Below, piece by piece: positions 36,897-44,764 of a DNA stretch of 46,129 nucleotides. The stretch lies in contig JAHBWA010000063.1 of the NCBI GenBank assembly GCA_019637195.1, forward strand, positions 1 to 46,129, in the 5' to 3' direction. Numbering within the stretch: position 1 is the first letter of the stretch; every line of letters starts with the position of its first letter. The notes below the pieces were generated by a model. The model ran no database searches and was not told where the DNA came from. It was given only the letters and a program-made list of their open reading frames with translations. Made by a program: the position numbers and the translations under genes. The stretch is from Labilithrix sp. Its GTDB lineage: Bacteria > Myxococcota_A > Polyangia > Polyangiales > Polyangiaceae.

Positions 36897-37970
36897 TCAG
36901 CCGGGGTTTCGGGCGCGCCAGTTCTGCGCGACGGTCTGGACGATCGGGATGCGGGCCAGCGGGTTCGGGTGCGAGCGGAGGAACTGGACCGGGTTGAGGA
37001 GGCTCAGTGGGCCGCCGCCGCCGCCGGCGCGCTCGATGCGGGCGAAGTAGTCGAGCAAGAGGACGCCGCCGGTGTCGGACCACGCGTACTGAGGTCGCCG
37101 CGCGCGCCCCGCGTCGAGGGCGTTGATGCAGCCCGCCGAGTCGGAGGCCGCCTCGCCCGCCTGGTTGAAGATCGGCACGACGGAGAGGAGCCGGCCGAGG
37201 CGCGCCGGATCGGGGCCGCTGCCCATCGCCTGACCCTTCGCGCAGCCGGTGTGGCCGAGGTAGTGGTGCGCGAGCTCGTGGCCGAACGTGAACGCGATGA
37301 CGTCGCTGAAGATCTCGCGCGCGCGCGACCAACGGCGCGGATCCGGGCCGAAGTTCGCCGGGATGATCCCCGCGGGCAACGCCGCGCGCGCCTTGTCGCT
37401 CTTCACGAGCTGCGGGAGGACGGCGTTGCAGTACGCCTCGTAGGTCTGCGTGCCGAAGAGCTCGTCGGTCGCCTTCGTCTGCGAGATGGCGTCCACCGCC
37501 TCGAGGATGCCCGTCGTCGCGGCGAGGAACGGCGTGCCTTGCTCGTCGCAGCCGGCGAACGCGTTCACCTCGATCGTCGGATCGAACGTCAGCGGGATGC
37601 CGCGCACCAGCGCCTGGTTCTGCTGCGACAGCGCGTTGATGAGCTCCGCGAGGATGCTCCGCACCTCCTGCTGCTGCGCCGCCACGCCGATGAGCGGCGG
37701 GAGCAGCGGCCGTTGCGCGGCCGGCTGCGGCTGCTGAGGCTGCGGCTGCTGAGGCTGCTGCGGGTACGGCTGCGGTTGTCCGTACGGCTGCTGCGGGTAC
37801 GGCTGACCGTACGGCTGCTGCGGGTACGGCTGCGGCTGCTGGGGCGTGGTCGACGCCTGGGTGGACGTTCGACACGCGCTCGCTCCGAGCGAGAGGCCGA
37901 GGACGATCGACGCCGCGCCGCACGTGCGCAAGAGACGGGTGAAGAGAGGAAGTCGAGCCACGAACGTCAT
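36897..37970 (-). CDS. M48-like metallopeptidase lipoprotein
   Basis: 357 residues. The signal peptide ends GLSLGASACRT, a lipobox. A Gln/Pro/Tyr-rich segment follows (repeats of PYPQQPYGQ, residues 45-85). The catalytic part has FGHELAHHYLGH (HExxH near residue 230) and the third-ligand helix GEAASDSAG, where M48 enzymes carry ExxxD. HPNPLARIP near the end is the usual M48 His-Pro motif. It should be a zinc endopeptidase anchored at the inner face of the outer membrane or in the periplasm, like BepA/LoiP. The repeat-coding DNA (about 37758-37845) is a 27-bp-type minisatellite that keeps the frame. Confidence 0.87.
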   Translation of the reverse strand: MTFVARLPLFTRLLRTCGAASIVLGLSLGASACRTSTQASTTPQQPQPYPQQPYGQPYPQQPYGQPQPYPQQPQQPQPQQPQPAAQRPLLPPLIGVAAQQQEVRSILAELINALSQQNQALVRGIPLTFDPTIEVNAFAGCDEQGTPFLAATTGILEAVDAISQTKATDELFGTQTYEAYCNAVLPQLVKSDKARAALPAGIIPANFGPDPRRWSRAREIFSDVIAFTFGHELAHHYLGHTGCAKGQAMGSGPDPARLGRLLSVVPIFNQAGEAASDSAGCINALDAGRARRPQYAWSDTGGVLLLDYFARIERAGGGGGPLSLLNPVQFLRSHPNPLARIPIVQTVAQNWRARNPG

Positions 37971-38029
37971 TTACCAGAGTCGCCCGGAGGGGTCTCACGT
38001 TCGACGCGTGGAGACCGCCTCTGCTTCAC

Positions 38030-38124
38030 TCCGTGCGAGCGATCGCGGCCCGCGAAGGCCGCGTCGCGCGGGGAACAGGCTCCGTGCGAACGATCGCGAC
38101 CCGCCCGCGGCCCGCGAAGCCGCG
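38030..38124. repeat. Imperfect repeats between two leftward genes
   Basis: TCCGTGCGAGCGATCGCGGC (from 38030) recurs as TCCGTGCGAACGATCGCGAC (from 38080), and CCCGCGAAGGCCGCG recurs as CCCGCGAAGCCGCG near 38111. The repeats fill the 157-bp gap between the kinase stop and the M48 start, and each half can fold as a hairpin. No coding function is seen. Confidence 0.5.
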
Positions 38125-38127
38125 CCG

Positions 38128-39930
38128 CTACGACTCGCCGGCGGTCCGCGACGGCGCCGCGGCAGCAGGCTCGAGCGCGCGGAGGGCCGCGAGCAGCGCA
38201 CGCGCGTCCTGGAAGCGGTCCTCCGGTCGCTTCGCGAGCGCCCGCTCGACGACGGCGCGCCACGCGGGCGGCGCGTCGACGTCCTGCGGTGCGGGCGGGA
38301 GCTCATCCGCGGCGTCGAGCGCGGCCGGGGCCACGCTCGGCATCCGGCGCGACGCCGGCTGGACGCCCGAGTCGCTCCGCAGCACGCCGTCGGCGAGGCG
38401 CATCGCGAACGAGCTCGGCGGGCGCGTCCCCGGCTTCCACATGTCCGCGTCCGAGACCGGGGGCGGCTCGCCGACGAGGCACTCGTAGAGGACCGCGCCG
38501 GCGGCGTAGACGTCGCTCCGGTGGTCGATCTCGAGGCCGCTCTCCTGCTCCGGCGACATGTACCCGGGCGTCCCGAGCGGCGCGCCCATGTTGGTGATGC
38601 GCATCTCCTCCCATTCGACGCGCGCGATGCCGAAGTCGAAGACCTTGACCCGCTCCTTCGCCGGCCCGGCGTCCTCGTCCGGCACGAGGTAGATGTTCGA
38701 CGGCTTGAGATCGCGGTGCACGACGCCCGCCGCGTGGATCGCGACGAGCGCCTCGGCGACCTGCTTCGCGATCGGCAGCACCTCGCGCGCCGGGAGCCGG
38801 ACGCGGTACTTGAGCCGCGTCGCGAGCATCTCCCCCTGGAGCAGCTCCATCACGAGGTACGACGTGCCGTCCGGCAGGTGGCCGTGGTCGAACACCTCGA
38901 CGACGTTCGGGTGCCACGAGAGGCCGAGCGCCTCGGACTCGCGGCGGAGCCGATCGGAGGCCGTCACGTCGTGCGCGGTCGCGGCGCGGAGGAGCTTGAT
39001 CGCGACGGGCACGCCGTCGGTGATGCGCGTCGCCTCGTAGATGACGCCGCTCGCGCCCGAGCCCATCCGCTCGCCGATGCGGTACTGCCCCGCGACGACG
39101 GAGCCCTCGAGATCGCCCGCGCCGGCGCGGCTCTCCCGCTCGCGGAGCGCGAGGCTCCGCTCGAGGGCGCTCACGCGGACCGACTGCGCGGACGACTCGA
39201 TCCGGCGCCCGCGGTCTCGCGTCCAGAAGAGCCCGGCGGCGGCGCCCACGACCGGCGTGAAGAGGGCCGCGAGGGTCGAGGCCGTCCCCGGGTGCACCGC
39301 GAGCGCAGCGCCGCCGGCGAGCGCGCCGGCGAGCGCGCCGGCGATCACGCCGCGCGCGGGCGTCGGCAGCGGCCAGCGGACCTCGAACTCCTGCGCGTCG
39401 TCCGTCGCGTCGCGGGCGACGACGCTCCCGCGCGGGTAGCCGAAGAGCGTCGGGACGACAGAGAGCTCGATCTGGCGCGCGCGCGCCAGCAGGCCGTCCG
39501 CCTCGAGCTTCGGATCGTGACCGATGCGGACGCGCCCGCGCCAGAAGCCGGGCCCCGCCTCGAGCCGCTCCCAGCGCGTCGTCCGACCGTGCTCGCTGTC
39601 GGACGACTCGAGTCGCGCGAGCGCCTCCTCCGGAGAGCGCGTCCCGCGGAGCACGCGTGCCCAGACGCCGAGGTTGTCGCGCGCCGCGAGGTACGGCGCC
39701 GTCCGCTCGAGGCCGTCGGGGAGCTCCGCGACGAAGGCCACGAGCGCGGAGTGCAGCGCGGCGAGCGGCAAGAGGCGCGTCTCGTCCTCGAGGTCACCGC
39801 GCGCGAGGCGCACCTTCGCGAGCCACGCCTCCGCGGCGGCGTGGCCCTTCTCGTCCTCGAGGCACGCCAGGAGCGCCTTCAGCCTGGAGGCGCTCGTGTG
39901 TCCTGCGGGGTACGTGTGCCGAGCCTTCAC
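38128..39930 (-). CDS. Ser/Thr protein kinase with C-terminal kinase domain
   Basis: 600 residues from the GTG at 39930 (GGAAG 4 nt upstream, TACGCT 16 nt upstream). Residues 1-170 form an N-terminal domain that ends RARQIELSVVPTLFGYPRGS and FEVRWPLP, wording like the dimerising/V4R or heme-NO-binding-associated domains. Two membrane segments follow (GVIAGALAGALAGGAALAV, TPVVGAAAGLFW), then a coiled coil (SALERSLALRERESRA). The kinase domain is last: GERMGSGASGVIYEA (P-loop), VAIKLL (Lys), HRDLKPSN (catalytic loop), FDFGIA and GTPGYMSPEQ, complete for activity. This order is the reverse of PknB, in which the kinase is N-terminal. The signal it senses is unknown. Confidence 0.9.
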   Translation of the reverse strand: MKARHTYPAGHTSASRLKALLACLEDEKGHAAAEAWLAKVRLARGDLEDETRLLPLAALHSALVAFVAELPDGLERTAPYLAARDNLGVWARVLRGTRSPEEALARLESSDSEHGRTTRWERLEAGPGFWRGRVRIGHDPKLEADGLLARARQIELSVVPTLFGYPRGSVVARDATDDAQEFEVRWPLPTPARGVIAGALAGALAGGAALAVHPGTASTLAALFTPVVGAAAGLFWTRDRGRRIESSAQSVRVSALERSLALRERESRAGAGDLEGSVVAGQYRIGERMGSGASGVIYEATRITDGVPVAIKLLRAATAHDVTASDRLRRESEALGLSWHPNVVEVFDHGHLPDGTSYLVMELLQGEMLATRLKYRVRLPAREVLPIAKQVAEALVAIHAAGVVHRDLKPSNIYLVPDEDAGPAKERVKVFDFGIARVEWEEMRITNMGAPLGTPGYMSPEQESGLEIDHRSDVYAAGAVLYECLVGEPPPVSDADMWKPGTRPPSSFAMRLADGVLRSDSGVQPASRRMPSVAPAALDAADELPPAPQDVDAPPAWRAVVERALAKRPEDRFQDARALLAALRALEPAAAAPSRTAGES

Positions 39931-39989
39931 GTGCTTCCAACCCCGAAGCGTACGCCGATGCGGTCCCCGCGCGCCATGGCCCGCTCGCG

Positions 39990-40100
39990 ATCCAGCCTCT
40001 GCTCCACCGTCCCCCACGCGCCCTCCCCGCCCTCTCTCCCCTCTGTTGCCCACGCCCACGCCCTCTCTCCCACGCCCCTCGAACCCTCCCGCCCCATCCA
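39990..40100 (+). other. Pyrimidine-rich tract between divergent genes
   Basis: The plus strand is strongly pyrimidine-rich here (runs such as CCCTCCCCGCCCTCTCTCCC), with few A or G. It separates the divergent starts of the kinase (39930) and NFACT (40115) genes. No gene or hairpin is visible. Such asymmetry can form unusual structures, but may be simple bias. Confidence 0.4.
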
Positions 40101-40101
40101 T

Positions 40102-40107
40102 TACGCT
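40102..40107 (+). promoter_or_regulatory. Candidate -10 box, leaderless NFACT transcript
   Basis: TACGCT ends 7 nt before the GTG at 40115, which has no Shine-Dalgarno sequence. The same hexamer lies upstream of the divergent kinase gene on the other strand (39947-39952). Confidence 0.4.
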
Positions 40108-40114
40108 CCGCCCC

Positions 40115-41479
40115 GTGGAGGACGCCCCCGAGCACGACGACCGATCCGCCCCGAGCGCGCTCGTCCAGGAGGCGTCCTCGGCCGAGCGCGTGGTCGTGCT
40201 CAAGGTCCGCGTCCCCGGCCGGACGTCCCTCGTCGTCATCGCCGCGCCCCGCTCGGGCCCCGCCGGCGCCGCGCTGCTGACGATCGACGCCCGCCGCGAA
40301 GCCTGGGGCGGACGCCTCCCGCCGGGCCTCGATCGCCAGCGCGCGCGAGAGGCGTCGCTCGAAGGCGCGCGCGTCGTGGCGCTCGGGCCGAGCGCGGCGT
40401 TCATCGACCAGAGAGGCACGCCCCGGGTCGTCCGCGCCGCCGGAGGACGCGTCGTCGTGACCGACGAGAGCGTCTCCGAAGGCGCCACGCTCTTCGTCGC
40501 CATCGACGACGAAGAGCGCGCGCGGCTCGAGGAGCGCGGCCTCGCGCTCGCGCGCGCCGTCGCCGCCGACGCGATCGAGTCCCGGCGCGTGGAGCTCGGC
40601 CGGATCCTCGAGCGCGCCGCCGCGCGCATCGAGCGCCGCCGCGTCGCCATCCGCGGCGACCTCGACAAGATCGGGCAGGCCGATCGGATCGCCTCGCAGG
40701 CCCAGTGGCTCATCGCCGAGGCCGCGCGCGCGCCGCGCGGCGCGAAGGAGCTGGTCGTCACCGACTGGTCGACCGGCGAGGCCGTGCCGCTCACGATCCC
40801 GCTCGATCCGTCGAAGAGCGCGAAGGATCAGGTCGCCGCGATGTTCAAGCGCGCCAAGCGCCTCCGCCTCGGCGCGCGCGTCGCCGAAGACCGGCTCGCC
40901 CGCGCCGACCTCGAGCTCGCGGCGGTCCGCGCCGCGCAGGAGGAGCTCGGCGCGGCGAGCTCACTCCTCGCCGTCGAGGAAGTCGTCCAGCGCGCGAAGC
41001 GCGCCGCCCCGCGCGCCGTCACGCTCGTCGGCGGCGTGGGCGAGCGCGCCGCGCCGCGCGGGACGAAGGCCGAGGCCGCCGGCGGGCGGACGCCGTTTCG
41101 CGTGTTCCTCGCGCGGAGCGGCAGGAAGCTCCTCGTCGGCAAGGGCGCGGCGGACAACGACGCGCTGACCCTGCGCGTCGCGCGTCCGCACGATCTCTGG
41201 CTGCACGCCAAGGACCGCGTCGGCGCCCACGTGATCGTGCAGCTCGACAAAGGCCGGACCTGCCCCGCCGAGGACCTCGTCGACGCCGCGCACCTCGCCG
41301 CGCACTTCTCCGACGCCCGCGAGGAGAAGGTCGTCGACGTCCAGCACACCGACCGGCGCTACCTCCGCAAGCCGAAGGGCTCGCCGGCCGGCTTCGTCGT
41401 CGTCGATCGCGAGAAGGTCCTCGTCCTGCGGGTCGAGCCCGAGCTCCTCCGCGGTCTGCTCGAGCGCGAAGAGCTGTGA
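40115..41479 (+). CDS. NFACT (RqcH/Rqc2-like) protein with NFACT-R domain
   Basis: 454 residues from the GTG at 40115. The C-terminal NFACT-R (DUF814) domain is clear: GGRTPFRVFLARSGRKLLVG, NDALTLRVARPHDLWLHAKD, HVIVQLDKGRTCPAEDLVDA and QHTDRRYLRKPKGSPAGFVV. A central coiled coil (RARLEERGLALARAVAADA, LARADLELAAVRAAQEELG) is also as in RqcH. The N-terminal NFACT-N part is present but divergent and short. RqcH binds stalled 50S subunits and adds alanine tails to the nascent chain. Total length is below that of typical RqcH (about 570), so some functions may be lost or carried differently. A sequence of 28-bp repeats follows its stop. Confidence 0.82.
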   Translation: MEDAPEHDDRSAPSALVQEASSAERVVVLKVRVPGRTSLVVIAAPRSGPAGAALLTIDARREAWGGRLPPGLDRQRAREASLEGARVVALGPSAAFIDQRGTPRVVRAAGGRVVVTDESVSEGATLFVAIDDEERARLEERGLALARAVAADAIESRRVELGRILERAAARIERRRVAIRGDLDKIGQADRIASQAQWLIAEAARAPRGAKELVVTDWSTGEAVPLTIPLDPSKSAKDQVAAMFKRAKRLRLGARVAEDRLARADLELAAVRAAQEELGAASSLLAVEEVVQRAKRAAPRAVTLVGGVGERAAPRGTKAEAAGGRTPFRVFLARSGRKLLVGKGAADNDALTLRVARPHDLWLHAKDRVGAHVIVQLDKGRTCPAEDLVDAAHLAAHFSDAREEKVVDVQHTDRRYLRKPKGSPAGFVVVDREKVLVLRVEPELLRGLLEREEL

Positions 41480-41481
41480 TC

Positions 41482-41588
41482 GTCTGCTTCAGCCGCGCGA
41501 CGCGTCCCGGTCTGCTTCAGCCGCGCGACGCGCCCCGGTCTGCTTCAGCCGCGCGACGCGCCCCCGCCCGCTTCGCCGCGCGACGCGA
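41482..41588 (+). repeat. 28-bp tandem repeat after the NFACT gene
   Basis: The unit GTCTGCTTCAGCCGCGCGAC GCGTCCCG starts at 41482, 41510 and 41538, with a degenerate fourth copy from 41566. The first three copies are nearly identical. It begins 3 nt after the NFACT stop and ends about 70 bp before the dynamin-like gene. The period is not a multiple of three, in agreement with a non-coding position. Confidence 0.85.
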
Positions 41589-41659
41589 AGGCCCGCGGAC
41601 GCGTCGCCGGCGGGAGCCGCGCGCGCGAAAGCCCGCCGGCCCTGTGGTAGAAGCGAGCC

Positions 41660-44227
41660 ATGCGCCTCGCGGAGACCATCGCGGGTTGGTTCGGTCGCGT
41701 CGAGGTCGTGCTCGCCGGCGTCGAGGGCTACCTCCGCGACGGCGAGGAGGCGCTCGCCCGCGGCGACGCGATGACCGCCCGACGCGCCGCCAAGGCGATG
41801 CTCCAGCGCGTGCCGCACTCGCCGCTCGGGCTCGCGCTCCTCGCCGACGCCTGCGAAGCGGCGCGGCTCGACGCCGAGCTCGCGCTCACGCTCGAGGAGC
41901 TCGCCGGGCGCGTGGCGTCGCGCGCGGAGGTCTGGGTGCGCCTCGGCCGCGCGCGCGAGCGGGTCGGCAGCCCCATCGACGAGACGCGCGACGCGTTCTT
42001 GCGCGCGCTCGCGGTCGCGGAGGCCGGGAGCGACGCCCGGCGCGAGGCGCTGCTCTGGCTCGCCGACCTCGATCTCGCGAACGGCGACGGCGCGCGCGCC
42101 GAGCTCTGGCTCGAGCGCCTCGGCGTGACCAAGGACGCCGACGTCCAGCTCCGCCGCGCCGAGGCGCGGCTGCTCCAGAACGATCTCGCGGGGGCGCGCG
42201 GCGTGCTCGACAGCCTCGAGGCCGATCCCACCGACGGCCGCGCGGCCCTGCTCCGCGGTCGCGCGCTCGCGATCGGCGGCGACGTCGCCGCCTTCCCGCT
42301 CCTCGTCCGCGCGATGGTCCTCGAGGCCGCCGGCGCCAGCGAGGCGCTCGCCTCGGCGCTCGCGTGGATCCCGACGGACGAGGCGACCCGCGCGAAGATC
42401 CGCGCCGTCGTCGACGGCCGCGGACAGACCGAGCTCGCGCGCTGGAAGGCCGCCTTCGCCCGGGCCGAGGGCCGCCGCGACGAGGCGCGCGCGGCGCTGG
42501 TGAGCGCCGTCCGCAGCGGCGACGCGTCGGCGGCGCGCCCGCTGCTCGACGCGGCGCTCGAGGACCAGGATCACGCGTCGCTCGCGGTCGCGCTCGGCGC
42601 GCTCGCCGCCCGCGACGCGGACAGCGACGCCGCCGCCACCGATCCCGTCGCCGACGACGCGCGCCGTCTCCCCTCGCCCGCGCGGCTCCGCGATCCGGGC
42701 GAGGCGTCCGCGATCCTCGACGAGCTCGGCGGCGTCACCACCGCCCGCGCCCGCGCCTGGGCCGACGCCGCGCGCGCCGCCGCGCTCGCGACGTGGATCC
42801 CCACCTCGGGGGCGCCGAGCGACTGGACGAAGATCCTGACGCGCCTCGACGCGCACGCCCGCGCCCTTCACGCGCTCGACGCGACGGCGAAGGTCGCCGA
42901 GCTCGCGATCGAGCGATCGCGCCCCGTGCGCGTCGCGATCGTCGGCGAGTTCAACGCCGGCAAGAGCACCTTCATCAACGCCGTCATCGGCGCCGACGTG
43001 GCGCCGACCGGCGTGCTGCCGACCACCGCGACGCTCCACCACCTGCGCTACGCGCCCGATCCGTTCGCGCGGATCCAGTTCCACGCCGACGCGCCGAGCG
43101 ACATCAAGGAGCGCATCGTCCCGACGAGCGAGCTGCGCGCCGCGCTGAAGGGCGGCGACGCCGAGTGGGTCAAGCGCGTGGAGATCCTCCAGCCGATCGC
43201 CTCGCTCACCCGCGTCGAGATCCTCGACACGCCGGGCTTCAACGCCCCGGACACGCGGCACACCGAGGCCGCGCGCTCCGCGTTCGAGGAGGCCGACGCC
43301 GCGATCTGGCTGCTCGACGCGGGCCAGCCGCTCAAGCAGACCGAGCGCCGCATCCTCGACGAGGCCAAGGTGACGAGCCTCCCCGTGCAGATCCTCGTCA
43401 ACAAGGCCGACCGGCTGAAGCCCGAGGACCTCGCCACCGTGATGTCGAGCGTCGGCGCGTCGCTCGACGAGACGGGCATCCGCTCGTGGGCCGCGCCGCT
43501 CGCGCTCTCGGCGCGCCTCGCCCTCCAGGGCAAGCTCGGCGACGACGACGCGCTCACCCGCTCCGGCTGGGAGGACGTCCAGCGCCTGCTCGACGAGCAG
43601 ATCGTCGGGCGGAGCGACGAGCTCAAGGAGCGCGGCCTCCGCCGCCGCGCGGGCCGCGTGGTCACCCTGATGCTCGCGCGCGCGAGAGAGCAGGCCGGCG
43701 AGGAGCGCGCCGCGATCGAGGCCGCGCGCAGCCGCGCCCAGGAGCTCGCGCTCCGCGCGGCGAACCTCGAGCGCGAGGCCGACGAGGCCGCGCAGGTCGT
43801 CGCGGGCGCCATCGGCGGCGCCGCCGCGGACTGGAGGCGCGACCTCGAGGTCGTCGTCACCGGACGCGACCGCCAGCAGGTCGCGAGCGATCCGACGCTG
43901 CTCCGCTACCGCGTCGACCGCGCGCGCTCACGCCTCTCCGCGCCGCTCGCCCGCGTGCTCGCGTCGATCGCGCGCGGCCAGGCGACGTCCGACATCGAGG
44001 GCGCGCGCGCCGACGATCTCATGCCCGTCGTCCACGCGGCCGTCCGCACCTTCGCCGCCGCGAACGGGCAGGCCGACGCCCTCTTCCCGCTCACGCGGAG
44101 CGCCGTCGCGTCGCTCGTCGAGCACCTCCTCGAGCTCGCGGCGGCGCCGCCGGAGCGCGCCGCCGCCGAGGGACGCGTCGCCGAGCTCGAGGCCGTCCTC
44201 CGCGCGCTCGAGGCGCCGGCGGTCTGA
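41660..44227 (+). CDS. TPR and dynamin-like GTPase protein
   Basis: 855 residues. Residues 20-400 are helical TPR-like repeats (ALARGDAMTARRAAKAMLQR, AELWLERLGVTKDADVQLRR and others). A dynamin-family G domain follows: RVAIVGEFNAGKSTFINAVI (G1, about residue 428), TGVLPTTAT (G2), ILDTPGFNAPDTRHTE (G3) and LVNKADRL (G4), all intact. The C-terminal 250 residues are helical (EERAAIEAARSRAQELALRA, ANLEREADEAAQV), consistent with a stalk. There is no transmembrane segment. Bacterial dynamin-like proteins remodel membranes or protect them; the TPR part may bind partners. A TAGAAG box lies 6 nt before the ATG and no Shine-Dalgarno sequence is seen. Confidence 0.9.
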   Translation: MRLAETIAGWFGRVEVVLAGVEGYLRDGEEALARGDAMTARRAAKAMLQRVPHSPLGLALLADACEAARLDAELALTLEELAGRVASRAEVWVRLGRARERVGSPIDETRDAFLRALAVAEAGSDARREALLWLADLDLANGDGARAELWLERLGVTKDADVQLRRAEARLLQNDLAGARGVLDSLEADPTDGRAALLRGRALAIGGDVAAFPLLVRAMVLEAAGASEALASALAWIPTDEATRAKIRAVVDGRGQTELARWKAAFARAEGRRDEARAALVSAVRSGDASAARPLLDAALEDQDHASLAVALGALAARDADSDAAATDPVADDARRLPSPARLRDPGEASAILDELGGVTTARARAWADAARAAALATWIPTSGAPSDWTKILTRLDAHARALHALDATAKVAELAIERSRPVRVAIVGEFNAGKSTFINAVIGADVAPTGVLPTTATLHHLRYAPDPFARIQFHADAPSDIKERIVPTSELRAALKGGDAEWVKRVEILQPIASLTRVEILDTPGFNAPDTRHTEAARSAFEEADAAIWLLDAGQPLKQTERRILDEAKVTSLPVQILVNKADRLKPEDLATVMSSVGASLDETGIRSWAAPLALSARLALQGKLGDDDALTRSGWEDVQRLLDEQIVGRSDELKERGLRRRAGRVVTLMLARAREQAGEERAAIEAARSRAQELALRAANLEREADEAAQVVAGAIGGAAADWRRDLEVVVTGRDRQQVASDPTLLRYRVDRARSRLSAPLARVLASIARGQATSDIEGARADDLMPVVHAAVRTFAAANGQADALFPLTRSAVASLVEHLLELAAAPPERAAAEGRVAELEAVLRALEAPAV

Positions 44228-44256
44228 CGGGGTGGCGCGCGCGGGGGCCGACGCGG

Positions 44257-44262
44257 TAACCT
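44257..44262 (+). promoter_or_regulatory. Candidate -10 box before lptA
   Basis: TAACCT ends 7 nt before the GTG at 44270, with no Shine-Dalgarno sequence between. This gives a separate leaderless start for the lptA-lptB pair, 43 bp after the dynamin-like gene. Confidence 0.3.
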
Positions 44263-44269
44263 CGATCCC

Positions 44270-44764
44270 GTGACGAAGGCCAGCACTCGCCGGACGCTCA
44301 CGCGATGCGCGCTGGTCGCGTGCTTCGTCCTGCCCACGACGACGTTCGCGCCGAGCGTCACCGCCGATCCGATCCTCGACGTCGGCAAGGGCGACGTCAG
44401 CGTCCAGGCCGACAACCTCGAGGTCGACGTCGCCGCGGGCACGGCCGTCCTCACGGGCAAGGTCGTCCTGTCGAAGGGCGACATGACCGTCCGCTGTCCG
44501 CGCTTCGACCTCAAGTTCGACTCCACGCCGCACGTCCGCTGGGCGAAGGGCTCGGGCGGCGTCGTCGCCGACGTGCGCGGCGTGCACGGCGAGGCACCCG
44601 AGGTCGAGCTCGACATGGTCAAGCAGGTCCTCGAGATGCGCGGCGGGGTGAAGCTCTCGCGCGGTCAGGGCTGGATCCAGGCCGAGAAGGCGACGATCGA
44701 GCTCGCCACCGCGCGCGTGACGGCGACGCAGGTGAAAGGTTCCATCCCCGTCCCGAAGCCGTGA
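44270..44764 (+). CDS. lptA: LptA/OstA-like periplasmic LPS transport protein
   Basis: 164 residues from a GTG. The signal peptide is residues 1-33 (RCALVACFVLPTTTFAPSVTA). The mature part is an OstA/LptA jelly-roll: VSVQADNLEVDVAAGTAVLT, GKVVLSKGDMTVRCPRFDLK, GVHGEAPEVELDMVKQVLEM, VKLSRGQGWIQAEKATIELA. LptA bridges the inner and outer membranes in LPS transport. Its stop overlaps the start of the ABC ATPase (GTGA), as in the classic lptA-lptB pair. The family name is assigned from this context and fold pattern. Permease genes (lptF, lptG) and lptC are not in the window. Confidence 0.85.
   Translation: MTKASTRRTLTRCALVACFVLPTTTFAPSVTADPILDVGKGDVSVQADNLEVDVAAGTAVLTGKVVLSKGDMTVRCPRFDLKFDSTPHVRWAKGSGGVVADVRGVHGEAPEVELDMVKQVLEMRGGVKLSRGQGWIQAEKATIELATARVTATQVKGSIPVPKP

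Noticed and set aside
37846..44259. A 2137-residue rightward open frame
   Set aside because: It runs through M48 and kinase genes in antisense and through the NFACT and dynamin genes out of frame; composition is dominated by Arg, Ala and Gly.
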